DNA of 64,000 bases from Candidatus Hydrothermarchaeum profundi (lineage in GTDB: Archaea; Hydrothermarchaeota; Hydrothermarchaeia; Hydrothermarchaeales; Hydrothermarchaeaceae): the NCBI GenBank assembly GCA_002011125.2, contig MTMF02000009.1:482995-546994 (forward strand). Reading direction: 5' to 3'. The notes under the pieces were generated by a model, which did no database searches, was not told the origin of the DNA, and was given only the letters and a program-made list of their open reading frames with translations. Position 1 is the stretch's first letter. Each line of letters opens with the position of its first letter. The translations under genes were made by a program, and so were the position numbers. Of the stretch, positions 48,313 to 56,295 are shown one piece after another.

Positions 48313-50639
48313 CAGGGTGGTTTTTTAACATGTTTTATTGTTAGGACACCTGTCATGGAGTACTCGATCAGGGTCCTCGGTGCCCCGGGTATGAATCTTT
48401 TCTCTCCCCTGTCAAGGGCTTCTTCTTCTTTCCAGAGGGATAAGCCGTGGTATGGGAAGTCTGGGTCGTTTATCTTCGCCCATGGCCAGCCGAGGGCGGG
48501 TTCGCCGTCCTTGACTAATATTATATCGCTCTTAGAAGCCACGGCTAGCTTAAGCTCTTTTTGCGTTATCCTTGTGGCCCAGAAGACCTTGTCTCTTAGA
48601 GCTTCTGACAGCGCTGTTACCTTGCTGGTTATCTCGTAGGCTGTTTCAGCAGGCTCTAGGTCTATGAATCCAACGTAGGCGTCATCTATGATGAAGTGAA
48701 GGCTGGGGGCTCCATCGTTTACTACGTACTGGGCCTTTAAGCCTTCTCCAAGGCTCAGGGCGGCCTTCGGTTCGAACTCGCTGTACGCCAGAAGGGTCTT
48801 AACTTTTGCTGGGGCTATGCTCATTCTGTAGTTCTCGGAGCTCGTTACTAGGTAGTCTTTTCCCTCGTAGGCGAAGACCCCGCCTGCCTCTGGGCCTGCG
48901 AGGACCTTGCCGAGCCTTATCCTCACCGGGGGCCCGCTGTCATGGAGGTAGAGGGAGTCATAGAGGGAGTCGCCTTCGATGTCTTTTATCGGTGAGAGGG
49001 TGTAGACCTCCCCTGATTCTCCTTTGATGTCCACGCTCAGCAGGGTCTCGTAGTCTCCTACTTCCTCTGGGAGCTTGTGCACGGTTACAGGGAGGGATGT
49101 TGTAACCCCCCCGATGGCGGCGGAGATGATGCCTGAGCCGGGGGCTTCAGGGGAGAAGGCGAGGGTCTCCCCGGTCTGGGAAATTCTGAACTCCGTTGAA
49201 CTCCAGGAGACCTCTACAGGGTTGCCCGCGGGGCCGTAGGCAGTGAAGGTGGCTTGCTCGCCCTCATAGAAGCACGTGCGGTTACCCGGGGTGCCTATTG
49301 TCACCCCGCCGGTAATAGTTGCATTTCCTTTTTCAACACAATGAGCTATACCATTGCCGCTTATCCCTCCGAACACGTAGTTATCCGGAGCCTCTTCTGG
49401 CGACATTTTAAAGGAAAAAGTAACGCTATGATAACCCGACCCTTCGCGAATACAGGTAAACTTGAATTTTTTAGTCCAGCGTTCACCTGGCCTAAGAAGG
49501 GGATATACTGTGCCGTCCTTTTCTAACTCCAAACTACCTTTAGCAGTGGGTTCTATTTCCACATTTTTTAATTCAGTTGGTAGTTGTCCTTCTTCTAACT
49601 CCCCCTTAGGAAGGTTCTGGATAATGAATGTTGCTTCAAAAGAATTGCCCACAGAAAGACTAATTTCATGGGGAATTATCATAATTTTAACCGTGCCAGC
49701 TTGTATAGTTTGTTGTCCTCCAACTCCGGTAATTGTAGCTTCTTTAGTTATAATTGGTATTAGATATTTTTCATCAACGCATTCAGCAGTGCCTCTTATC
49801 CATATAGATACGTCAATAAGATTACTCGGCTCCTCCACCTGTGGAACCCAATAGCCAACACTAGCGCCATATCTACCTTTTCCGCCGTGGCAAATATAAT
49901 AAAAGGTTGTTTGGTAATGCTCCCCAGATTTAAGGATTCCAATCTCTTTTGAACTGCTTATCGTACCCACAGGAATATCCCAGACTTCGGGCCATATCGC
50001 TGCATATTTTATATCTGTAGGTTTTCCTTCCTTTAACTCCTCGGCTGGTAAGTTCCAGATTTCAAAATCCGCCTTAAAAATACTTTCAGGAGGAAGGCTT
50101 ATTCTTTCCGGACGCATTTTAAATTTAATAGTCCCCATCCGTTTAACCACCCAACTGAAATGGCTGGTGTTTCCTTCTATATACGCCTCTCCAGGTCCCA
50201 CCACCACCCTCTGATCCTGGAGGAGCTCGACTTCTCCCCTGCCATTAACGGTGAGGAGGATGGGTGGCGCTACTTCTGTCTTGTTCGCGGTTATGTTGTA
50301 GAGGGAGCTGTCTAGGGCTATCTTGATGGTCACTGGCTTCTTGAAGGCTATGCCCTCTGGTCCGAGGCGGTATGGCTGCCCGATGACTGGCATCTCCCTC
50401 AGAGCCTTTGGTAGTTCATCTACGGAGGTAGCCTCACAGGTGACGGTGGTTTCCTTCTTTAAGGCGCCCTCTGGCACATCTACCAACACTCTGCCGTTGT
50501 CGCAGCTGAGGTTACCGCCCCCGGGGCCTATGATCGCTGAGGCTACTGCGATTTCGCCTGGGCCGTGGAGGAGAAATAACAGGGCAACACTCGTGGCTAA
50601 GGCAGCCAATAATAAGAGATAAGTCTTACTCCTACCCAT
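48309..50639 (-). CDS. Large secreted ZU5/Ig-like multidomain protein
   Basis: 776 residues. Signal peptide or anchor (about 6-25, TYLLLLAALATSVALLFLLH), then a ZU5-like domain (about 36-130) with IIGPGGGNLSCDNGRVLVDV and PEGALKKETTVTCEA. Residues about 170-440 are two tandem copies of a roughly 130-residue beta domain (KMRPERISLPPESIFKADFE; IPHEISLSVGNSFEATFIIQ), an Ig-like unit with EGEQATFTAYG, and a further beta-rich C-terminal half. The two-copy part (about 49320-50130) is AT-rich against a G+C-rich remainder. Probably a cell-surface adhesion or scaffold protein. It precedes the aspartyl protease. Confidence 0.8.
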   Translation of the reverse strand: MGRSKTYLLLLAALATSVALLFLLHGPGEIAVASAIIGPGGGNLSCDNGRVLVDVPEGALKKETTVTCEATSVDELPKALREMPVIGQPYRLGPEGIAFKKPVTIKIALDSSLYNITANKTEVAPPILLTVNGRGEVELLQDQRVVVGPGEAYIEGNTSHFSWVVKRMGTIKFKMRPERISLPPESIFKADFEIWNLPAEELKEGKPTDIKYAAIWPEVWDIPVGTISSSKEIGILKSGEHYQTTFYYICHGGKGRYGASVGYWVPQVEEPSNLIDVSIWIRGTAECVDEKYLIPIITKEATITGVGGQQTIQAGTVKIMIIPHEISLSVGNSFEATFIIQNLPKGELEEGQLPTELKNVEIEPTAKGSLELEKDGTVYPLLRPGERWTKKFKFTCIREGSGYHSVTFSFKMSPEEAPDNYVFGGISGNGIAHCVEKGNATITGGVTIGTPGNRTCFYEGEQATFTAYGPAGNPVEVSWSSTEFRISQTGETLAFSPEAPGSGIISAAIGGVTTSLPVTVHKLPEEVGDYETLLSVDIKGESGEVYTLSPIKDIEGDSLYDSLYLHDSGPPVRIRLGKVLAGPEAGGVFAYEGKDYLVTSSENYRMSIAPAKVKTLLAYSEFEPKAALSLGEGLKAQYVVNDGAPSLHFIIDDAYVGFIDLEPAETAYEITSKVTALSEALRDKVFWATRITQKELKLAVASKSDIILVKDGEPALGWPWAKINDPDFPYHGLSLWKEEEALDRGEKRFIPGAPRTLIEYSMTGVLTIKHVKKPPC

Positions 50640-50701
50640 AAATATAGATTAGCTCTTGGAATAAAGAATTTTCCTTTTCCTGCATTATAGACTTGGTAAT
50701 A

Positions 50702-51628
50702 CTATTTTTTCTCATGAATTATCAGAAGTTTTAGCTTGGGGTCTAGGGTGTAGATGACCTGGTTTAGCACGCTCTGGCCGAGCATTGGGTAAATCCACAT
50801 GGGTTGCTGCATGAGAAACACTAAGCTGTCGTTGAAGGTAAGGTTGTCGATCTGTAGGTTGGCGAAGGCGTAGTCGAGCCTCCCGAGGTTAGGTGTTTCA
50901 AAGCCGGTTTTCTTCCTCTCTATCCCCAGCTCCTCAACAGTGCTGGGAGGCAAGGTTGTGTCGCTTAACCCCGTGTCCAGGAAGAAAGACACCTCTCTAC
51001 CGTTTATCTTCCCCGGGAGAAAAACGATTCCATTCTCTATCCTCAAGGGGATAACAGCAAGGGCTTCTCCCGGCAGGCTACCCGGCTCTCGGACTACAAT
51101 GATGTTGCTCTCCGCGTCAATCGTCCACTGATACCTCAAGATGATGTCTGTTCCAAGGAAGCCGTCGATTCCGGGGAAGACCTCCTCCCGGTAGACCTTA
51201 ACAGGATAATCCCTGTAGGTGTCGTTGAAAAGCCTGAAGGATAGCCTCGCCTCCCCCACGAGTATCGGCTTGCCCATGGAGTCCCTCCAGCTCGTATCCT
51301 TGACAGGAAGCAGTTCTAAGCCGAGCTCTCTGGCGAGCCTCGAGGATACTAGGGTCCCCACGATAGCCCCGGTGTCCCAGCTGAAAAACTTGGAGAAACT
51401 CTGGAACTCCACTTCAACACCGAAGACCCTGTTGTCCCTCCCTGGGGCTTTGCTTCCAAGGATCGGCACGAGCTCAGCCCGGAAGCCTCGTTGGAGGTAG
51501 TCTTTTTCTTCAATCCCAGGCTTCTGATGAGTTTCTCCCGTCTGCCGGAAAAAAAGTATTAAGACTGCAAACACCATGAGAGCCAGCAGTAATGGCAGGA
51601 AACGGAGGTTGTTAGATACCAGGGACAT
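50702..51628 (-). CDS. Membrane-anchored two-lobed retropepsin-like aspartyl protease
   Basis: 308 residues. N-terminal TM/anchor (LRFLPLLLALMVFAVLILFF). Two D-T-G active motifs occur in one chain: SWDTGAIVGTLVS (about residue 81) and FFLDTGLSDTTLPP (about 217), each followed by a helix ELGLELL or ELGI and a partner strand with FLGTDI or MLGQSV. So two retropepsin lobes are fused, like pepsin, rather than a homodimer. Probably a surface protease; 62 bases upstream (in transcription) of the ZU5 protein, which could be substrate or partner. Confidence 0.82.
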   Translation of the reverse strand: MSLVSNNLRFLPLLLALMVFAVLILFFRQTGETHQKPGIEEKDYLQRGFRAELVPILGSKAPGRDNRVFGVEVEFQSFSKFFSWDTGAIVGTLVSSRLARELGLELLPVKDTSWRDSMGKPILVGEARLSFRLFNDTYRDYPVKVYREEVFPGIDGFLGTDIILRYQWTIDAESNIIVVREPGSLPGEALAVIPLRIENGIVFLPGKINGREVSFFLDTGLSDTTLPPSTVEELGIERKKTGFETPNLGRLDYAFANLQIDNLTFNDSLVFLMQQPMWIYPMLGQSVLNQVIYTLDPKLKLLIIHEKK

Positions 51629-51869
51629 TAATATAAAATTACTCGGCGAATAAAAAAAATTTTTCTTCTCTAGTTAATCGTAACTAGGCGGGAATAAACC
51701 CTAAAAAATGAGGTCTGGAATAACTTGAAGTGAGCAATCTGATATCCCCGAACTTTTAGTGAAATTCTTAAGGAAAAATTAGAAAGTACCCCATGGGTAT
51801 AGGCAATGAAGAGTTCCGTCCATGAGCTTTCCAACATAACTGTAAAAAGGCCCCTGTCAGGGTGGTTAT

Positions 51870-52580
51870 CTACAAAATTTTTTCAAGGCCCCTGATATCT
51901 TTTCTTAGATGAGTGGTATAGCGGGGCAGGTACTCTAATATTATATTGCCCTGCCAGCCTTTACTTTGTAATAGTTTGACTACTTCAGCGCAGAAACTGT
52001 CAATAGGCAGATGATGCTCCTTTTCTCCTTTTGCAGATAGGTGTACCACCCTTATATTATGCCAATAGCTTTCTATGATCCGAAGTATCAATGAATTATC
52101 CCGTATGTGAGATACATCTAATGTCATGGGCAGCCCTCTTTCAACTATTTCTAGGGGCTGAAACAGCCTTTTCCTTCCTCTGAAGGTTTCAATACAAAAC
52201 TTGGCATCTGAACCTTCCTGCAGTCTCCTTAGGAACATTAAAGCTTTCTCCTGAAGCGTGGCTCTGTTAGATTTAACTTGGTTAGGATGAACTGTAACAT
52301 CTCTAACACCAAGAGCATTTGCAAATTCTAAGGTCTTTTTACCCCAGGTTAAAAAAGCCTCTTCCGAGATCCTCCCCTGCGTGGCATGTATAGACAGTAT
52401 CTCTAATTTCTCCTTTAAGAAAAACTCCAGTACTTCCTTCAGTCTATCCTCTATGGGAAGCCAGAGTTCCTGATATCGCCACGGCAAGGCGAGTTCTATG
52501 GGAAAATCTACATCAGAAAAGCTCTCTAGGTCCTCGAGTCTGTCAAAGCTAACTCTGCCGCCTATTCTAACAGCTGCCAT
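51870..52580 (-). CDS. Sugar phosphate isomerase/epimerase-like TIM-barrel protein
   Basis: 236 residues. Xylose isomerase-like barrel with metal ligands plausible in ILSIHATQG, DVTVHPNQV, KFCIETFRG, TLDVSHIRD, VVHLSAKGE and a last ILEYLP. A distant relative of the protein at 9633-10358. Stand-alone leftward gene. Substrate unknown. Confidence 0.8.
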   Translation of the reverse strand: MAAVRIGGRVSFDRLEDLESFSDVDFPIELALPWRYQELWLPIEDRLKEVLEFFLKEKLEILSIHATQGRISEEAFLTWGKKTLEFANALGVRDVTVHPNQVKSNRATLQEKALMFLRRLQEGSDAKFCIETFRGRKRLFQPLEIVERGLPMTLDVSHIRDNSLILRIIESYWHNIRVVHLSAKGEKEHHLPIDSFCAEVVKLLQSKGWQGNIILEYLPRYTTHLRKDIRGLEKIL

Positions 52581-52704
52581 ATACTTTAATAATGAGCCCC
52601 TAGATAGTTTTTTAAGTATTGGGAACCGTTTTTAGTAATAGCGACTTGAAGAGCCTGCAAGGAATAGATATAAGAGATTAGAAAATAAAAAGAGGGGAGA
52701 CATT

Positions 52705-52944
52705 ATGTCGAAACAAACTATCAAGAAAAAATATATTGGCTCTGCTACTATGCAAGACAACGGCACGATTTTACTACAACTTCGAGCCGAAAGCTCTGAG
52801 GGCACTATCGGTGATGTGCTGTTGAAGTATCCACCCCAGCATCCACAATATCGCAAAATCCTCCGGCATGTTGGTGGATTAAAACCGGGCGAGTGCAAAC
52901 CTGTTTCACCTTGGCCTGAAGAAGAGAATTCAAAGTATAGCTGA
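52705..52944 (+). CDS. Hypothetical protein, 79 aa
   Basis: A small basic protein with QTIKKKYIGSATMQDNGTIL, PPQHPQYRKILRHVGGLKPG and a Pro-rich end. GAGGGGAGA before the ATG is a fine ribosome-binding site. No family recognised. It precedes the broken zinc-ribbon paralogue at 53050 and the repeat-protein cluster. Confidence 0.6.
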   Translation: MSKQTIKKKYIGSATMQDNGTILLQLRAESSEGTIGDVLLKYPPQHPQYRKILRHVGGLKPGECKPVSPWPEEENSKYS

Positions 52945-53049
52945 AAGGTAGGACCAATACTTTTCTTTAGAGCTCTTTTTTTGATTATTAAAACAAAACA
53001 ATAAATACTCCATACCATTACTAATAAAATAAAGGGAAGGGCTGTTGCA

Positions 53050-53296
53050 ATGTGCATTATACCTCCGGAAGTAGCAGATGCCTATGAAAAGGGGGGAGGT
53101 ACCCCTGGGCAGGGAGTTCGACTGTAGAAACTGTGGAGAATCCGGGATAGTGAATGTGTGGAAGAACAAGCAACCGGTATGCCCAAAATGTGGCTTCCCT
53201 GATGTAATCCTAACTCCTGGCGGGACTCATATGCTTAATAGACCTATTTTCTGGTACAGGCTACAATGGTGGCTTTCCCATCTTCTCCTAAACTAG
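53050..53296 (+). pseudogene. Frameshifted zinc-ribbon paralogue
   Basis: ATG at 53050 opens MCIIPPEVADAYEKG, as in the intact copy at 48109, but a G run (GGGGGG at 53091-53096, one base longer than expected) shifts the frame. The rest (EVPLGREFDCRNCGESG and CPKCGFPDVI) is open from 53078. Either real decay or a sequencing/assembly error at the homopolymer; a fix would give a protein of about 80 residues with a different tail. Confidence 0.65.
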
Positions 53297-53598
53297 ATTC
53301 CGCAAGATTTTTGATGTTGGAAGGAGAAATTATTTTAAAAATGAAGTTGCTTTCCAAGGAAGAAAGGGAATATTTCGAGGACCTCGAGAAGAATTTCGAC
53401 AGCCATGTGGAGAAGTACAGGGAAGAAAAGGAAAGGCAGCTGAAAGAAGGAAAGAGGAAAGAACTCGAGGAGGAACTCAGAGGCATAGAGGGTTACCTGG
53501 AAGGTATTTGGAGAGGAGAAATTTCTGACATCCAGGTAAATATCAGGTTCCATAGCGCTAAGTTACAGGTACTTAAAGAGGTTCTTGAAATTTGTTGA
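53266..53598 (+). CDS. Coiled-coil protein, 110 aa
   Basis: The best start is unclear: 53266 overlaps the zinc-ribbon frame; ATG at 53314 or 53341 (KLLSKEEREYFEDLEKNF) is more natural. The rest is a long Glu/Lys-rich helix (EKYREEKERQLKEGKRKELE) ending with VLKEVLEI. Probably a coiled-coil partner of the following LRR protein. No family. Confidence 0.55.
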   Translation: MVAFPSSPKLDSARFLMLEGEIILKMKLLSKEEREYFEDLEKNFDSHVEKYREEKERQLKEGKRKELEEELRGIEGYLEGIWRGEISDIQVNIRFHSAKLQVLKEVLEIC

Positions 53599-54437
53599 TA
53601 GAAAAAATGAAAGAACTCGACGAGAGTTTTATTTCGGGTGTAATTATAGAGGAACTCTGGAAAGACGAGGACAAGGTTGAACAACAGGGTAGTGGTTGGT
53701 TTTCCAGAGAGGGAGAGTGGAGTTGTAACCTTAGAGAGGTAAAAGTAGACGATGTCAAGAAGCTCCGGGAGGGAGGCTACGAAGTATCTGCAACCTGCAA
53801 CATGGAAATCCAAACAGCACAAGTATATTCCTTTGACCATCCCCCAAAAGAAGCTCTTGGACGGGTAACGGTAAAAGTAAACGAGGACCTCAAGGTGGAG
53901 GAGTTCGATTATAAATGGATGAGCGAAGCTTTGGGTGGGCGATGTGGCTATAGCTTGGAAGAGATAACTGAGTGCAGGGACCTGCAGATGCTAGAGTTGG
54001 AATATCAGAAGCTCACCGAGCTACCTCCCGAGATAGGAGAGCTAAGGGACCTTAGGTATCTGATTATAAGAGGTAATTCCCTAACTCAGCTTCCACCAGA
54101 GATAGGGAAGCTTAAAAACTTGGAGTATCTTGATTTATGCTTAAACCGCCTTACTGCTCTCCCAGCAGAAATAGGAGAGCTTCGAAGCTTGTGGAAGCTT
54201 GATTTAAGGAGCAACCAACTCACTCGTCTTCCAGTTGAGATCAGGAACTTAACAAATCTGAGGTATCTCTACCTAGGAAATAATAAATTCTCTAAGGATG
54301 AAAAATCAAGGATCAGGGAGTTCCTGCCGAGGTGCCGGGTTTCCTTCTGGTTCTGGGGACCGCATTACGGCGTGTTTTTAGGGAATTTGGATGAGGAGTT
54401 AGAGGAGTTAGAGGAATCATTCAGGAGGCACTCATAA
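53592..54437 (+). CDS. Leucine-rich-repeat protein with an N-terminal shared domain
   Basis: 281 residues (TTG 53592 or ATG 53607). Residues about 1-120 are a domain with WFSREGEWSCNLREVKVDD and YEVSATCNMEI...VTVKVNEDLKVEEFDYKW, closely like the whole of the next protein. Residues about 130-240 are four or five 23-residue LRRs (LTELPPEIGELRDLRYLIIR) of the bacterial/plant 'LPxEIGxLxxL' type. Then an acidic tail. Cytosolic. LRRs suggest protein binding. Overlaps the next gene at the stop. Confidence 0.82.
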   Translation: MLIEKMKELDESFISGVIIEELWKDEDKVEQQGSGWFSREGEWSCNLREVKVDDVKKLREGGYEVSATCNMEIQTAQVYSFDHPPKEALGRVTVKVNEDLKVEEFDYKWMSEALGGRCGYSLEEITECRDLQMLELEYQKLTELPPEIGELRDLRYLIIRGNSLTQLPPEIGKLKNLEYLDLCLNRLTALPAEIGELRSLWKLDLRSNQLTRLPVEIRNLTNLRYLYLGNNKFSKDEKSRIREFLPRCRVSFWFWGPHYGVFLGNLDEELEELEESFRRHS

Positions 54438-54841
54438 TGAAAATGCTTACAAAGGAAGTTATAGAGAAACTGGTACGCCGGGAGCTTGAAAAAGGTGAAA
54501 AGGAATTTGGGGAGTTATTCACAGCAGCTCAAGAAGGGAGGATAACTTGGGAGGAATTCAGGGATAAGAGCAGGACGCTACAAGGCTACGGCGTCTGGTG
54601 GAGCTCGGAGGCGCACTATTCCCTTGGAAAGGTGGAGGTAAACGAGGTCAACGAGCTGGGAGATGGTCTCTATGAAATCTCCGCGACATGTGACATGTTT
54701 TACGAGAGCGGGCATATAGTCTGGGGTGAAGGAGGAGAACTCGAAGAGTATGCCATAAGGCCTAAAAAAGCATCTGTAAAGATAAAGCTCAGGGTCAATG
54801 ACGCTCTTAAGGTGGAGGAGTTCAACTTCCGGTGGATTTGA
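54437..54841 (+). CDS. Paralogue of the LRR protein's N-terminal domain, 134 aa
   Basis: Shares VWWSSEAHYSLGKVEVNEVN, YEISATCDMFY and VKIKLRVNDALKVEEFNFRW with the N-terminal domain at 53592, so the two arose by duplication; this one lacks the LRRs. Unknown family. The beta-propeller gene starts 1 base after its stop. Confidence 0.75.
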   Translation: MKMLTKEVIEKLVRRELEKGEKEFGELFTAAQEGRITWEEFRDKSRTLQGYGVWWSSEAHYSLGKVEVNEVNELGDGLYEISATCDMFYESGHIVWGEGGELEEYAIRPKKASVKIKLRVNDALKVEEFNFRWI

Positions 54842-54842
54842 A

Positions 54843-56255
54843 ATGAAATTAAGGTTGAAGGAATTGGAGAAAGCCGAGAACGTGACCATTGAGCTAGGCG
54901 ATGACCTGGTCTGGGTGGGAGCAGAGAACGGCTTTTATAAAATAGACAGGGTAAGAAAGCAGGTATTGGAGAGGTTCCCTATAAGGGAGAGGGTTTTCCC
55001 GGAGAAGGAATCGGTAAGGGTGGCCATCGACGGCGACTGCGGGATACTTTGGCTCGCTGCCGAGGGGTGCGTGGTGAGGTTTGACGGGAGAGAACTCAGA
55101 AGGTTCACTCCTGAAGACGGGCTCCCAGAGGAGTCCCCTGACTGCATTGGAGTAGATGAGAGGGGAAGAGCATGGGTTGGCTACTCTGGGGTAATATGTT
55201 GGTTCGACGGAGCGAGATGGCACAGGGTGGAGCTGGAGTTCAAGCATTCCACGTTCACCCCGGGTGCAGATGTAATAGGTTTCGATGGCATGGGCGGGGT
55301 ATACGCGGCTGACACCCATGTGCTGTCCGTGGTTAAAGGAGAAACCTATGAGTGGGTGGTGCTTAATGAGGATTTCAACACGATTGATAGTGGCGACACT
55401 CCGGAATGCATTCACATAGCTGGTGATGGTTCGGTCTGGGTAGGCACATGGGGAAATGGAATGATAGTGGTAAAGGAAGGAGCCGTTAAAAGACTGGCTT
55501 CTGGGGGCTATGAGCGCGTTGAAAGTCCTCGGGGCATGAGAGAGGATTCAAAGGGCAATCTGTGGCTGTGCTGCAGTAGGAGCCTTTTCAGGATAGATAA
55601 ATTTAAAATAGAGGAGTACAGCCTTAGGGGCAAGATACCCGGGGTTGTGGTAGACTTCAGGGTGGACAAGGATGGCAATTTCTGGCTTCTTACCAAGCCC
55701 GGCAACGAAGTGCTGGTGTTGCCGCAGAGGGAGATTCTCGCCCCATTGGAGGTGAGAGAAGCGAAGGGGAAATTTAGCGGGCTTCCCGTGGTGAGGGTAA
55801 GCGGTTTCGAGTATGTTGATGCTAGCTTGAATGCGGATTTCTGGAGCACGAAGGAGCACAAGAGGATGGCGAGGATATGCATGAAAAAGTCTTTCGGGCT
55901 TTTTTTGCGCAAACTTTGGCTGTTTTTGGGCATACGCCTAAGAAAGGTAAACGAGGAAAAGCTGAGAGAAGCAGACGAGAAAGCCTTGGCTAAGCTCCGA
56001 GGGGAGGTAATGGAGGAGATGCTCAGGCTGGGGGAGAGGCTTAAGGAAAAAGGGCTGGAGAAGTGTCTGCGGGCTTTCATGGGTGCCCATGGCCTGGCAA
56101 TCCCTGCCCTTGCGGAGAGGATAAAGTACAGAGGCAGGGATGCCTGGGTCTTCGCGGCTAACTGGGGGTTCGGTTCTATGGATTATAGTCACATAATCTT
56201 GGAGGTAATAGATGAAGAAACAGGTGAGACGCTGTTCTCTGAGAGATGTAGATGA
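54843..56255 (+). CDS. Beta-propeller protein (two-component-regulator propeller type) with C-terminal helical domain
   Basis: 470 residues from the ATG at 54843. Residues about 20-300 hold propeller blades with the WVG/WLA signature: DDLVWVGAENGFYKIDR, GILWLAAEGCVVRFDG, RAWVGYSGVICWFDG, GSVWVGTWGNGMIVV and GNLWLCCSRSLFRID. C-terminal half (about 330-470) is helical with ISHIILEVIDEETGETLFSE-like end. Cytosolic; no histidine-kinase part. The C-terminal DNA is repeated in debris at 44202. Confidence 0.75.
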   Translation: MKLRLKELEKAENVTIELGDDLVWVGAENGFYKIDRVRKQVLERFPIRERVFPEKESVRVAIDGDCGILWLAAEGCVVRFDGRELRRFTPEDGLPEESPDCIGVDERGRAWVGYSGVICWFDGARWHRVELEFKHSTFTPGADVIGFDGMGGVYAADTHVLSVVKGETYEWVVLNEDFNTIDSGDTPECIHIAGDGSVWVGTWGNGMIVVKEGAVKRLASGGYERVESPRGMREDSKGNLWLCCSRSLFRIDKFKIEEYSLRGKIPGVVVDFRVDKDGNFWLLTKPGNEVLVLPQREILAPLEVREAKGKFSGLPVVRVSGFEYVDASLNADFWSTKEHKRMARICMKKSFGLFLRKLWLFLGIRLRKVNEEKLREADEKALAKLRGEVMEEMLRLGERLKEKGLEKCLRAFMGAHGLAIPALAERIKYRGRDAWVFAANWGFGSMDYSHIILEVIDEETGETLFSERCR

Positions 56256-56295
56256 TGAGTAAGCAGGCGAGGATTAAAACCAGAAAGTGAAGGCG

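Noticed and set aside
48806-49027. Arg/Ser/Pro-rich plus-strand frames antisense to the ZU5 protein
   Set aside because: Composition is typical of shadow frames of a G+C-rich gene on the other strand.
52632-53057. A 141-codon minus-strand frame
   Set aside because: It is antisense to the better supported plus-strand gene at 52705-52944 and the zinc-ribbon copy.
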